DNA of 64,000 nucleotides from an uncultured Acidobacteriota bacterium (GTDB taxonomy: Bacteria > Acidobacteriota > CAIWXX01), in NCBI GenBank assembly GCA_903916735.1, contig CAIWXX010000076.1, positions 1 through 64,000 on the forward strand, read 5' to 3'. Position 1 is the stretch's first letter. Every line of letters begins with the position of its first letter. Below are positions 44,711 to 53,578 of this stretch, one piece after another. The translations under genes and the position numbers were made by a program. The notes below the pieces were generated by a model. The model saw only the letters and a program-made list of their open reading frames with translations. It was not told where the DNA came from and did no database searches.

Positions 44711-44734
44711 GCTCTACCGTTGAGCTACTGAGGA
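44660..44734 (-). tRNA. tRNA-Asn(GTT)
   Basis: A complete cloverleaf on the complementary strand: acceptor TCCTCAG/CTGAGGA, discriminator G, encoded CCA, T loop GTTCGAA, anticodon GTT at 44702-44700 within CTGTTAA. Its 3' part is supplied by the inserted element, which keeps the gene functional. Confidence 0.97.
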
Positions 44735-45560
44735 GTAGTCTCGTCCAGCGGCGCGCGCGAATATAACAAATGGATGCAGTTGTGTCAAAAGCAAAGGCGA
44801 GAGTGGATGGCCCCGAAGTTCGCGGCAGATAATCCGGCTGACTGTAGCGACGACATCTTCATAAAGCGCGGTGCAGTTTTTTCTAATGGAGTGATTGTGC
44901 TCCGCGTTTACTCAATGCCTGATCGACAAGGGATCAGAGTGCGGCGGGGCTGGCCGTGGCGTAGAGATCGAGCCTGCGCCGCAGTGAATGTCGATGGCGA
45001 GGCTGTCGTGGGTACGATTGTGGAATCCACAGGCTGTCTCCTTCACCATTTGGATCTTGAGGCACTCGGCCGGCCGCTCGCATCGCGTCCCAGACGCCGA
45101 TTCCCGCCCGCCAATGAACACAGATACTTCGTGGCTGGATCTGTGTTGATCTACGTGCATCCGTGCTTTGTATTGTGGATTTGTCATGGAGGTCGCGAGT
45201 GGAATATGACGGAGAATCTTTGGGCCATGACGTTGGTACGCATCATGTATGCCCGGGAAACTTTTTTCACTCGCGTGCGTACAGGTGACTATATGGGGCT
45301 TTGTGTCGAAACCGGCAACTGCGCCGGAAGTGATGCTTTTTTCTGGTCTCGGAATAATTGCAAATGGAGCGATCGTGCTTCGCCTATGGACGATGCCAGG
45401 AGAATAGGAAGGCAGGAATCTTGTCGAGCCGGCTCGACAAATTCGGACGGCTTGCTCTTTCCGGAGAAACGACGCTGTGGGTTCACGGCCCCCCACCCCC
45501 CGCCCGCTGCGCAGAAATCGCGTATGATATAGATAATTTCGCAACAAGGAGGATTCAATT
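44735..45560. other. Intergenic region right of the island
   Basis: No convincing gene in 825 nt. A long rightward open frame (44774-45532) has no recognisable motif, and its start has no ribosome-binding site. Two similar words, AATGGAGTGATTGTGCT (about 44886) and AATGGAGCGATCGTGCT (about 45363), suggest an old duplication. TATGATAT before 45540 is a possible -10 for the peptidase gene. Confidence 0.4.
45421..45440. promoter_or_regulatory. Perfect 20-bp palindrome upstream of the peptidase gene
   Basis: TTGTCGAGCCGGCTCGACAA is its own complement over all 20 bases. The half-word TTGTCGAGAC recurs at 45561, exactly at the TTG start of the peptidase. It may be an operator; no regulator gene is adjacent. 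Confidence 0.4.
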
Positions 45561-47702
45561 TTGTCGAGACTCACACTCAATTTTCTTCTGATGACGGCAG
45601 TGCTTGTGACCGTCATGTACCTGCCGGCTGCGGCGCAGAGCCCGGCCGGAGCCACGCAGGATAACCCGTTTTTCGGTCCCTTCAACACACCCTACGACAC
45701 GCCGGCCTTCAACCGCATTCAAATCGGCCATTACCTGCCTGCGGTTCAGGAGGGCGTCAAACAACAACAGGCCGAAATCGATGCAATTGTGAACAACGCC
45801 CAGCCTGCGACGTTCCAGAATACGGTGGAGGCTCTGGACAGATCAGGCCAGTTCCTGAGCAGAGTGAACGGCGTTTTCTTTGAACTGCTGGCTGCGCTGA
45901 CCGGCCCCGACATGGAAGCCGCCGCCAAACAGATCACGCCGCTTTTATCGGCTCACAACGACAACATCATCCTCAACGAAAAGCTCTTCGCTCGTGTGAA
46001 AGCGATCTATGACCAGAGAGCGACTCTGAAGTTGACCGGGGAACAGCTCTATCTGCTGGAGACGACCTATCGCGGTTTTGTGCGAGGCGGCGCGCTGCTG
46101 GATGAAAAACAGAAAACCCGGCTGCGCGATATCAATCAAAACGATGCGCTGTCCGAGCTGAAATACGGCGACAATGTGTTGAAGGAAACCAACGACTCCT
46201 ACATCGTGATCGATAACAAAGCCGATCTGGCCGGCCTGCCTGAGGGCGTGATCGCGATCGGCGAAGAAACAGCCAAGTCGATGAATATGCCAGGCAAATG
46301 GGTTTACACAACACAGCGACCCAGCTGGACGCCCTTTTTGCAATATTCCAGCAACCGGAAGCTGAGGGAAGCGCTATACACAGCATATTTCATGCGCGGC
46401 GATCGAGACAACGACCTGGACACCAAGGCTCTCTTGCAGAAAATCATCTCCTTGCGCGATGAACGCTGCAAGATGCTCGGATATCCGACACCGGCTCACT
46501 TCTACCTCGATGACCGAATGGCCAAGACCCCCGACACGGTCAACACCTTCCTGATGCGCCTCTGGAAACCGGCACTCGATCGGGCGAAAAACGAACGAGC
46601 GGAAATGCAGGCCATTATCGGTCGCGAAAACGGCGGCTTCAAGCTCGCTTCCTGGGACTGGTTGTATTACGCGGAAAAACTGCGTAAGGAAAAATATGAT
46701 CTTGATGATTCCGTGCTGCGCCCCTATTTCCAGCTGGAAAATGTCAGAAAGGGCATCTTCACACTGGCTGGAAAACTGTACGGCGTGACCTTCACTGAAC
46801 GCAAGGACATTCCCATTTTTCATCCCGATGTGACGGTATACGAGGTCAAGGAAGCCGATGGCCGCCTGCTGGGTATCCTGTACATGGATTGTTACCCGCG
46901 TGATTCCAAACGCGGCGGTGCATGGTCAGGTGGATTCCGCTCTGCTTCTTACCAGGATGGCAAGCGAGTGATCCCATTCGCGACCATGATCTGTAACCTC
47001 ACCAAGCCAACTGCCGATGCTCCGTCGCTTCTCAGCATTGATGAAGTGTCAACGCTGTTCCACGAATTCGGCCATGCCCTGAATTCGCTCTTCGCCAACG
47101 GCGCCTACCGCGGCTACAATGTTCCGCAGGATGCCGTCGAGCTGCCGTCGCAAATCATGGAAAACTGGACGCTGGAGCCGGAGATGCTCAAGCTCTACGC
47201 CACACACTACAAGACGGGCGAGGTGATCCCGGCCGCTCTGGTTGAAAAACTCAAAAACAGCAGCCTCTTCAATCAGGGATTCGAGACCGTCGAATATCTG
47301 GCCGCCTGCTTCCTCGATATGGATTGGCATACGCTGGATTCGGCGCTCGATCACAACGTGACGCTGTTTGAAGAAAAGGCGATGAACGACATAAACCTCA
47401 TTCCTGAAATTCTGCCGCGATATCGTTCCACTTACTTCACTCACATCATGGGCGGTTACCCGGCCGGCTATTACAGCTACATCTGGGCGGGAGTCCTCGA
47501 TGCCGATGCTTTTGAAGCCTTCAAGGAAACATCGCTGTTCGATCATAAAACAGCCGACTCCTTCAGGAAAAACATCCTGGAGAAACTGGGCACCGAAGAT
47601 GCGATGACTCTCTACAAACGCTTCCGCGGACGCGAGCCTAAAGTTGAACCGCTGTTGAAAAAGCGCGGCTTGTTGTCGGACACGGCAAAAACCTCGTCTT
47701 AA
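45561..47702 (+). CDS. M3-family metallopeptidase (dipeptidyl carboxypeptidase-like)
   Basis: A 713-residue zinc peptidase with an N-terminal signal peptide ('LNFLLMTAVLVTVMYL', cleavage near AAAQS), so it is exported. The zinc site HEFGHAL follows 'SLLSIDEVSTLF', with the third ligand glutamate in 'QIMENWTLEPEML' about 25 residues later. The sequence order matches the Dcp/oligopeptidase A group, which trims oligopeptides. The start is TTG, supported by AAGGAGG 8 nt upstream. It is a single gene closed by a strong hairpin. Confidence 0.93.
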   Translation: MSRLTLNFLLMTAVLVTVMYLPAAAQSPAGATQDNPFFGPFNTPYDTPAFNRIQIGHYLPAVQEGVKQQQAEIDAIVNNAQPATFQNTVEALDRSGQFLSRVNGVFFELLAALTGPDMEAAAKQITPLLSAHNDNIILNEKLFARVKAIYDQRATLKLTGEQLYLLETTYRGFVRGGALLDEKQKTRLRDINQNDALSELKYGDNVLKETNDSYIVIDNKADLAGLPEGVIAIGEETAKSMNMPGKWVYTTQRPSWTPFLQYSSNRKLREALYTAYFMRGDRDNDLDTKALLQKIISLRDERCKMLGYPTPAHFYLDDRMAKTPDTVNTFLMRLWKPALDRAKNERAEMQAIIGRENGGFKLASWDWLYYAEKLRKEKYDLDDSVLRPYFQLENVRKGIFTLAGKLYGVTFTERKDIPIFHPDVTVYEVKEADGRLLGILYMDCYPRDSKRGGAWSGGFRSASYQDGKRVIPFATMICNLTKPTADAPSLLSIDEVSTLFHEFGHALNSLFANGAYRGYNVPQDAVELPSQIMENWTLEPEMLKLYATHYKTGEVIPAALVEKLKNSSLFNQGFETVEYLAACFLDMDWHTLDSALDHNVTLFEEKAMNDINLIPEILPRYRSTYFTHIMGGYPAGYYSYIWAGVLDADAFEAFKETSLFDHKTADSFRKNILEKLGTEDAMTLYKRFRGREPKVEPLLKKRGLLSDTAKTSS

Positions 47703-47715
47703 TCACAGTCAACAA

Positions 47716-47748
47716 GAAGCCCGGTGATATGCCGAATCACCGGGCTTC
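47716..47748. terminator. 13-bp hairpin after the M3 peptidase gene
   Basis: GAAGCCCGGTGAT (47716-47728) pairs perfectly with ATCACCGGGCTTC (47736-47748), with a 7-nt loop. It lies 14 nt after the stop. No long T-run follows, but the stem is strong and it separates two convergent units. Confidence 0.75.
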
Positions 47749-47759
47749 CATCTTCACTT

Positions 47760-48141
47760 CCCCGCCACTAAAGTGTGAAAGGCGGAAATGCCGGCGCCGG
47801 AGGTTTCGGTGAGCGAAAGCGCTTCCAACCGCCGCGCTCGCTTCCTGCCCCTGATTCGGAGGAAGCGTGTAGAGCCGCCCCTGGCGTTGCAGCGAAATTT
47901 CCTTGGCATCAGCCACGCGAGCGAACACCATCGCCCGGTAGGCGTCGATGACCTTGGATTCTGGAAGGTCGGGCATCCAGCGAGGCTCGATGATGATCCC
48001 GTTTTCATCAAGGATGCGTAGCTTCTGCTCCTTGAGGGGATCGAAAGAAGTAAAGGGCGATTCCGCGCCGATTGATGATGCGTCGACATAGATTCCGGGT
48101 TCGATGGGTGTCTCATCCACCTTATCCGCTCCCTCAAACAA
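47760..48141 (-). pseudogene. 5' remnant of pyruvate dehydrogenase E1 alpha (pdhA-like)
   Basis: Reads 'KLRILDENGIIIEPRWMPDL', 'YRAMVFARVADAKEISLQRQ' and 'GRLYTLPPNQGQEASAAVGS', the conserved N-terminal region of the E1 alpha subunit of pyruvate/branched-chain dehydrogenases. After 'GSAFA' the match is lost and the frame ends in the peptidase terminator. The thiamine-diphosphate motif that should follow is absent. It is the first third of a deleted gene. Confidence 0.8.
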
Positions 48142-48296
48142 GTGTTTATTAATTTTAGAATGAAAGAGAGAGAGGCGTAAGGATCAGGGTCATGGCCGGG
48201 CACTCCGACGATGCCGCGTGTGTTCCGGTTCGCGGTTTATGCGAACACGGCTTTTGGCCGCAGCCGCGTCGGGTTCATGCTGGAGGTTGTGGATTC

Positions 48297-49520
48297 CTAT
48301 TCATACCCGAGTGCTCGAATTGGATCCAGGCCGGCCGCGCGATAGGCAGGATACGCTCCTGAGATGAGGCCGACGGCCACCGAAACGCCCGTCGATAGAA
48401 CAATCGATCCGACGGTGACAATCGTCGGCCATCCGGCGTAAGCCGCGACCACGCGAGCAATACCGATGCCGGTGACGACTCCCGCCAGCCCTCCGATCAT
48501 GCTGATCGCGAAAGCCTCTATCAGAAACTGGTCCCGGATCTCGCGGCGACGGGCGCCTATCGCCATTCTGATCCCGATCTCTCGAGTTCGTTCGAAAACA
48601 TTGGCCATCATGATGTTCATAATTCCAATGCCGCCCACAAGAAGGCTGATTCCGGCAATCGACCCCATGACGATGCTGAAGAGTCGTTGCGTCTGGCGGC
48701 TCTGTTCGAGAAGTTGCTCGGGGACCACGATTTCATAGTCCTCTGCGCCCCCATGGATTCGATCGATGAGGTTCTGCATCACGGCGGCGGTTGCCATGGG
48801 AGGTGTGTGTTCATCGAGCTCCACCACGAGCTCATCAAAGGGGGATTCGAGCGGGTCTCGATCAAATTTGCGTGCTGCAGTCGTCACGGGGAGATAAATC
48901 TCGCGAGTCGTTGATGCAACTTTCTTGTCGGTAGGCACGCGACCCGCGCCTTCCAGCACACCGACGACTTCCAACCAGACATCATTGACCTTGAGATCTT
49001 GCCCCACTGCCGGTCCATAGCCGAAGAGACTCCGGCGAATTGCCGGCCCGATAACGCATGTCTGTGCATGTTCTTTTTCATCAAGCTCATCAAGGAGGCG
49101 TCCTTCTGCAACAGGTGCCGGCCAGTTGTAATCCCGGCATGACACGCCGAAAACCCGGCCGTCGGCTTTGCTTCCTGCGGCGATGATTTTATAGGCTTTG
49201 ATCTCCAATCGAGCCGTTACATGCATGACACCCGGGATTGATTCCTTGATCGCCTGCACATCGCGCCCACAGATACCCGGTGATTTCTTCCGGATGGCTT
49301 GAAGTTCATCCGGTTTCATCTCCTTCGATCGTAACATGATGTTGCGAATGCCCATGCGCTCGATGAGATCGAGTGCCTGGCGTTCGGCGCCGGCACCGAT
49401 TGAGAGCATGGCGACAACGGCCCCGACACCAAAAATCATGCCGAGCATGGTGAGGGATGAGCGGAGTTTGTGCGCCGCCAGATTGTTGGTGGCGGTGCGT
49501 ATGGCGTCGCTGAGAATCAT
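48297..49520 (-). CDS. MacB-type ABC transporter permease
   Basis: A 407-residue MacB/FtsX-family membrane protein: an N-terminal membrane helix ('SSLTMLGMIFGVGAVVAML'), a periplasmic MacB_PCD-type domain, and three C-terminal helices. The FtsX signature lies near 'VFERTREIGIRMAIGARRRE'. Such permeases do not move substrates across the inner membrane; with their ATPase they drive export from the periplasm through an adaptor and a TolC-like channel. It is the last gene of a four-gene operon, overlapping the adaptor before it by 4 nt. Neither a MacB-type ATPase domain nor a separate ATPase gene is seen. Confidence 0.9.
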   Translation of the reverse strand: MILSDAIRTATNNLAAHKLRSSLTMLGMIFGVGAVVAMLSIGAGAERQALDLIERMGIRNIMLRSKEMKPDELQAIRKKSPGICGRDVQAIKESIPGVMHVTARLEIKAYKIIAAGSKADGRVFGVSCRDYNWPAPVAEGRLLDELDEKEHAQTCVIGPAIRRSLFGYGPAVGQDLKVNDVWLEVVGVLEGAGRVPTDKKVASTTREIYLPVTTAARKFDRDPLESPFDELVVELDEHTPPMATAAVMQNLIDRIHGGAEDYEIVVPEQLLEQSRQTQRLFSIVMGSIAGISLLVGGIGIMNIMMANVFERTREIGIRMAIGARRREIRDQFLIEAFAISMIGGLAGVVTGIGIARVVAAYAGWPTIVTVGSIVLSTGVSVAVGLISGAYPAYRAAGLDPIRALGYE

Positions 49521-50806
49521 GGCGTTTTCGGGCCTTTCCCATCGATCTGTGAAGCCGGCTGCGTCCCGATTTTTATGGGCGATGTCTTTTCCATGAGAGG
49601 CCGAGTCGGATCTCTGAGAGCAATCATATCGCCATCATATAATCCCTTCTCAATGACAACACGACCCAGGGCCATGGCGCCGATTGTGATTGCGATTGAA
49701 TCAAAGTGCATTCCGTTACGCCGATAGACCACCATCTTTCCATCTTTTTCAAAGAGAGCCGCGCGTGGAATGGCGATGCAGTTGGTCCTCTTGTCGAGCA
49801 CAATCGTGGCCAGAACGCGTTGACCTGGCTTCATGAGCACTTTGTCAGTTAGTTCAAGCCGCAAAGTGGCGGTGAAGTATTGGACCGGTACTAGACGCAC
49901 ACGGGGCCTGGCGAGCTTATCCACTTTTTTGACAAGAGCCTTATAGATCTTCTCGGGGTGTGCCTCGATGGTCACCGTCGCCGTTCGGCCCACGGCCAAC
50001 CCTCCGGCATCGGCCTCGATCACAAACACCTCTGCCTCCATCTCGTCAACTATCGGTATCTGCGCGATCGGCTCCCCAGGCCACTCAATGTCTCCCGTCC
50101 GAGTCACATTGCCCCGCCAGTCCCTATCGAGGACGAAAACCCCGTCGTTCGGCGCGGTGACATCGAGTGAATGCAATCCTGTTTCCGCTAATTGCGTTAT
50201 CAAATCGGCCTGACGGCGCTCGATTTCCAGAAGTCCCAGGTCTGCAGAGAAAAGCTTGTCACGGATTTTGACGACCGCATCTGCATTTTCCTTTCGATGC
50301 GTCGCCAGTTTTTCATCAACCTCAGATTCGATGACCTGGTTTCGAGAGAAGAGAAGTTGATCGGTGTTCTGAAATTGCCGTGCATACTCCAATTCATTGC
50401 CGGCGATCGCAGCATCACGATGAAGGTTATGATTGGTCCCCATTGCCTCTGCCTTTTTGCCGGCAATTCTTGACTCGGCCCTGGCACGCAATGTTCTTCC
50501 ATCAGTGAGGTTTTTTTGCATGTCGGACGGATCAAAGCGAACAACGACTTCTCCCTTATGCACGACCGAGCCGTCGGGCGCCAGCCACGCGATCTTCGTC
50601 GGCCCCTGCAATTGTGTCGGCGCACCAATGGTTGCGGCCGCCGCGGCTTTGAGATAGCCGTCTGCCTGGACGGTTCTGACGAATGTGGTTCGTTGCACTT
50701 TCACACAAGGGATATCATCGCGTCGATTTATCCGGAGAACGACGGAGACAGCCAGCGCTGCGAGGAATGCTGGGATGGCGACGCCGACAATCATCCGTTT
50801 GCTCAT
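49517..50806 (-). CDS. HlyD-family periplasmic adaptor, third in operon
   Basis: A 429-residue membrane-fusion protein: an N-terminal anchor ('MIVGVAIPAFLAALAVSVVL'), a split lipoyl/barrel region ('APTQLQGPTKIAWLAPDG', 'VHKGEVVVRFDPSDMQKNL'), an alpha hairpin (about 100-215), and beta-barrel parts toward the C-terminus. Adaptors of this type join MacB-like permeases to outer-membrane channels. It is clearly paralogous in layout to the two genes before it. It overlaps both neighbours by 4 nt (ATGA). Confidence 0.88.
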   Translation of the reverse strand: MSKRMIVGVAIPAFLAALAVSVVLRINRRDDIPCVKVQRTTFVRTVQADGYLKAAAAATIGAPTQLQGPTKIAWLAPDGSVVHKGEVVVRFDPSDMQKNLTDGRTLRARAESRIAGKKAEAMGTNHNLHRDAAIAGNELEYARQFQNTDQLLFSRNQVIESEVDEKLATHRKENADAVVKIRDKLFSADLGLLEIERRQADLITQLAETGLHSLDVTAPNDGVFVLDRDWRGNVTRTGDIEWPGEPIAQIPIVDEMEAEVFVIEADAGGLAVGRTATVTIEAHPEKIYKALVKKVDKLARPRVRLVPVQYFTATLRLELTDKVLMKPGQRVLATIVLDKRTNCIAIPRAALFEKDGKMVVYRRNGMHFDSIAITIGAMALGRVVIEKGLYDGDMIALRDPTRPLMEKTSPIKIGTQPASQIDGKGPKTP

Positions 50807-52038
50807 AGGCCGCTTTCTTTCTGCGCGCCGAGCTCCCGCCGTGCGATTCGATCTCCCTCCCGAAGCCCCTCCAGTACCTCGATGGATTCCTCGGTGCGTT
50901 TTCCGGGCGAAATGGCGACATTCTTGATCCCAAAAAGCGAATGACGATAGACGATTGGCTTCTGCTGAATGAGGAAGACCGCTTCGGAAGGAATGACGAG
51001 CGTATGAGGGGACAACACTATTTGGATTTTACCGCGGAATCGCATTCCCGGCCGCATGCGGACCGGATCGGTCTTGTCGAGATCGAGTTGTACGCGAAAG
51101 ATTTTCAGTGGCAGAGGGCCCTTCTGCATCTGTACGGTCTTGCCGATTGATTTGACCGAGCCTGTAAACTCATCATCCGGGTATGCGTCCAGACGGATGG
51201 CGACTTGTTGCCCGGCCGCGACGACGCCGCCATCAACTTCGTCCACTTCTCCATCAGCCATCATCCGACTTAGATCCGGGATTTCAATGGGCTTCTCAAG
51301 CCCCCAGCAGGAATCTCCTACCTTCTTTTTTTCGCCACGCCAGTTGGTCACATAGACGACAGTTCCATCTCTGGGAGATGTAACCGTCATCCGTTCAATA
51401 TCCCGTGTGATCTCTTTCACCTTGCTATCAGCGTAGAGGTGCTCTTTTCGGAGAGCGGCGAGCGCCGCATCATCGGACGCTTGTGACGCTCTACTCTGTT
51501 TCTTGAGGTGCTCTACTTCAAGGCCGGCGACATCGCGATCGAGCCTTGATCGCTGCAGCTCCGCACCGGCGACGAGATCGTCCGGCACATCCGCCTTGAG
51601 TGAAGCCTTTCTGAATGTGGCCTCAGCTTCCGCCAGTTGTAGCTCCTCCTGCCGGCGGCGCAAGGTGTTGTCAGCTTCCCTCTGCTCAATCTTCTCATTT
51701 GCCGAATCCCGCTCTGCGATCTTTTCATCAAGGCGGCTTTGCAGATCACTTGTATCGAACCTCAACACCGCCTGCCCCTTCTTCACATCCTCACCTTCGC
51801 CTGCCAAGTACGAGATCTTATAATCCCATGACTCGGAAAGCTGCGGCGGGCCCAACCAGCTGCTGTTAACCGCTCTCAGCGTGCCCGTCACATCAATCCC
51901 AAGGGCGAGATCCCGGCGGACAACTCTGACCCAATCGCCATCATCCTTCTCGCTTCGAAGCCATAAGGCTGCTCCGGCAAGGATGAAGATAGCGGCAGCG
52001 GCTTTGAGAGATCTGCTGACGGACGAAATTTTTTTCAT
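50803..52038 (-). CDS. HlyD-family periplasmic adaptor, second in operon
   Basis: A 411-residue adaptor with an N-terminal anchor ('LKAAAAIFILAGAALWLRSE'), lipoyl half-motif ('GEGEDVKKGQAVLRFDTSDL'), a long charged hairpin (about 95-190) and beta-barrel domains ending in 'MRPGMRFRGKIQIVLSPHTL'. It overlaps the genes on both sides by 4 nt, so all four genes are translated from one message. Similar motifs (KSDPDKMRPGM / KTDPVRMRPGM) link it to the first adaptor. Confidence 0.88.
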   Translation of the reverse strand: MKKISSVSRSLKAAAAIFILAGAALWLRSEKDDGDWVRVVRRDLALGIDVTGTLRAVNSSWLGPPQLSESWDYKISYLAGEGEDVKKGQAVLRFDTSDLQSRLDEKIAERDSANEKIEQREADNTLRRRQEELQLAEAEATFRKASLKADVPDDLVAGAELQRSRLDRDVAGLEVEHLKKQSRASQASDDAALAALRKEHLYADSKVKEITRDIERMTVTSPRDGTVVYVTNWRGEKKKVGDSCWGLEKPIEIPDLSRMMADGEVDEVDGGVVAAGQQVAIRLDAYPDDEFTGSVKSIGKTVQMQKGPLPLKIFRVQLDLDKTDPVRMRPGMRFRGKIQIVLSPHTLVIPSEAVFLIQQKPIVYRHSLFGIKNVAISPGKRTEESIEVLEGLREGDRIARRELGAQKESGL

Positions 52039-53237
52039 TTCGCGGCTCGCAACCTGAGACCATCAGTCACGTCGGATTCGATAACGCACGTCTGAGCGTT
52101 GCACGGGCCCAAGCGCACTTCGATGTCTTTCCCATCCTCCAGCAGGAGCAATGGAGGATAGTGGGCTGGATCTATGGATTTTCTTGGCGCGACAAGAACA
52201 TGGCTCATGTGGTTTGATTGGATTTCGACTTTCACGGACATTCCGGGGCGCATTTTGTCCGGATCTGACTTGTCAAGATCAATTCGCACATTGAAGGCCC
52301 GTCTCAGTGATTGCGCTGAAACCTCCTGAGCCACGGGCGTAATCGTTTTGACGACTCCATGGATGTGCATATCGGGAAATGTGTCGAGAGTACATAAGGC
52401 GGGCATCCCTGCCTTGATCTTTCCATCGTCCACATCGCTGAGCCAGGCTTCCACGTTCATCGAAGAAATGTCGGGGATCTGCATGATGTGGAATCCGACA
52501 TAGACGGAGTCTCCGACTTCGAATTTTCTCTGTAACCAACGGTTCTCGGAAATCACCAGGATGCCGGCGCACGGAGCACGGACGGTCATCGCGTTGATCG
52601 CTCCTTGGGATATCTCAATATCGCTCTTAGCTTTTTGGATTGCAATCCGGCATTCCTCGATTTCAGCCTCTGTCATTTTCTCCGCTGTCGCCAGATCTTC
52701 GGCTGCCTTGTCGCCGGACGTAAGAGCCCGCTTGTACGCCAGTTGATACTCCTGGAATTTCTGTCGGGAGAGGAGCTCTTCAGGGATAGACGTATCCATC
52801 CGGGCTTTTTCCAGATCCACACTCTTCTGTTCGACCAGGAATTTTTTCTCTGATACTGTGGCTGCTGCCGCGTATTCCTTTTGCTCCAATTCCGCTTCGG
52901 CTTTGACAAGAGCCAGGCGTTTGGCATCCATATCGCCGATCAGTGACGTTGTATCGAGTTCCAGCACTTTTTGTCCGGCGGCCACCTCGGCGCCGTCCTC
53001 CACCATCCATTTGATGGTCGTTTCCTCACCCCGAACATTAGGAACGGTAATGTATTCGGCGCGAGCGGCATGCAGCTCACCGGTCAGGACAAGCCGTGTG
53101 GTCACATCGGCTCGATGTACCATCAACTCAGCCTTGTCGTCCGGCGATGGAGTCTGTGTCCTGCCGCGGCCGATGCATCCTATTGGGAGAAGGCAGCTTG
53201 CCAAGTAACATCCGATGAGCAATGTTCTTGTTTGCAT
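52035..53237 (-). CDS. HlyD-family periplasmic adaptor lipoprotein, first in operon
   Basis: A 400-residue adaptor from the ATG at 53237; a TTG immediately before it is less likely. The N-terminus ends in a lipobox LPIGC, so this copy should be lipid-anchored, unlike the two others. Lipoyl half-motif 'VEDGAEVAAGQKVLELDTTS', alpha hairpin about 90-195, beta-barrel ending 'DLDKSDPDKMRPGMSVKV'. It begins the operon; no clear ribosome-binding site is seen and the upstream 340 nt must hold the promoter. Confidence 0.88.
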   Translation of the reverse strand: MQTRTLLIGCYLASCLLPIGCIGRGRTQTPSPDDKAELMVHRADVTTRLVLTGELHAARAEYITVPNVRGEETTIKWMVEDGAEVAAGQKVLELDTTSLIGDMDAKRLALVKAEAELEQKEYAAAATVSEKKFLVEQKSVDLEKARMDTSIPEELLSRQKFQEYQLAYKRALTSGDKAAEDLATAEKMTEAEIEECRIAIQKAKSDIEISQGAINAMTVRAPCAGILVISENRWLQRKFEVGDSVYVGFHIMQIPDISSMNVEAWLSDVDDGKIKAGMPALCTLDTFPDMHIHGVVKTITPVAQEVSAQSLRRAFNVRIDLDKSDPDKMRPGMSVKVEIQSNHMSHVLVAPRKSIDPAHYPPLLLLEDGKDIEVRLGPCNAQTCVIESDVTDGLRLRAAK

Positions 53238-53578
53238 CAAATTAATTTTCTACAATCATATGCAAACCGCGATTTTCGATTGACATAAAGCCAGATCATC
53301 ATATCTCGGAGAGTTCTTCATTTTCAAAGTATCAAAGAAAAGCCTTATACATGGCAAGATCTCTGCCGCGCATATCGCGGACGTAGACGAAAGGGAATCA
53401 AACCGGATTATGTCAACATCGAGCCGGTGCCTCATCAAGAATTTTTGAATTGGTGACGTCTCAGAAAAGTACAAAGCTAAAAGGAAAACCACAAGCAAAA
53501 CGCTTCCAGAAATTTTTACTTTTTACTCTTACTTCTCAAAATCAGCGCATGATCATCGACTTTGACATGGCCTTATCT
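53238..53578. other. Intergenic region between adaptor operon and gamma-glutamyltransferase
   Basis: No supported gene. The leftward open frame 53256-53498 lacks any recognisable motif. Confidence 0.4.

Noticed and set aside
44774-45532. 252-codon rightward open frame after tRNA-Asn
   Set aside because: No motif, no ribosome-binding site, and composition unlike neighbouring genes.
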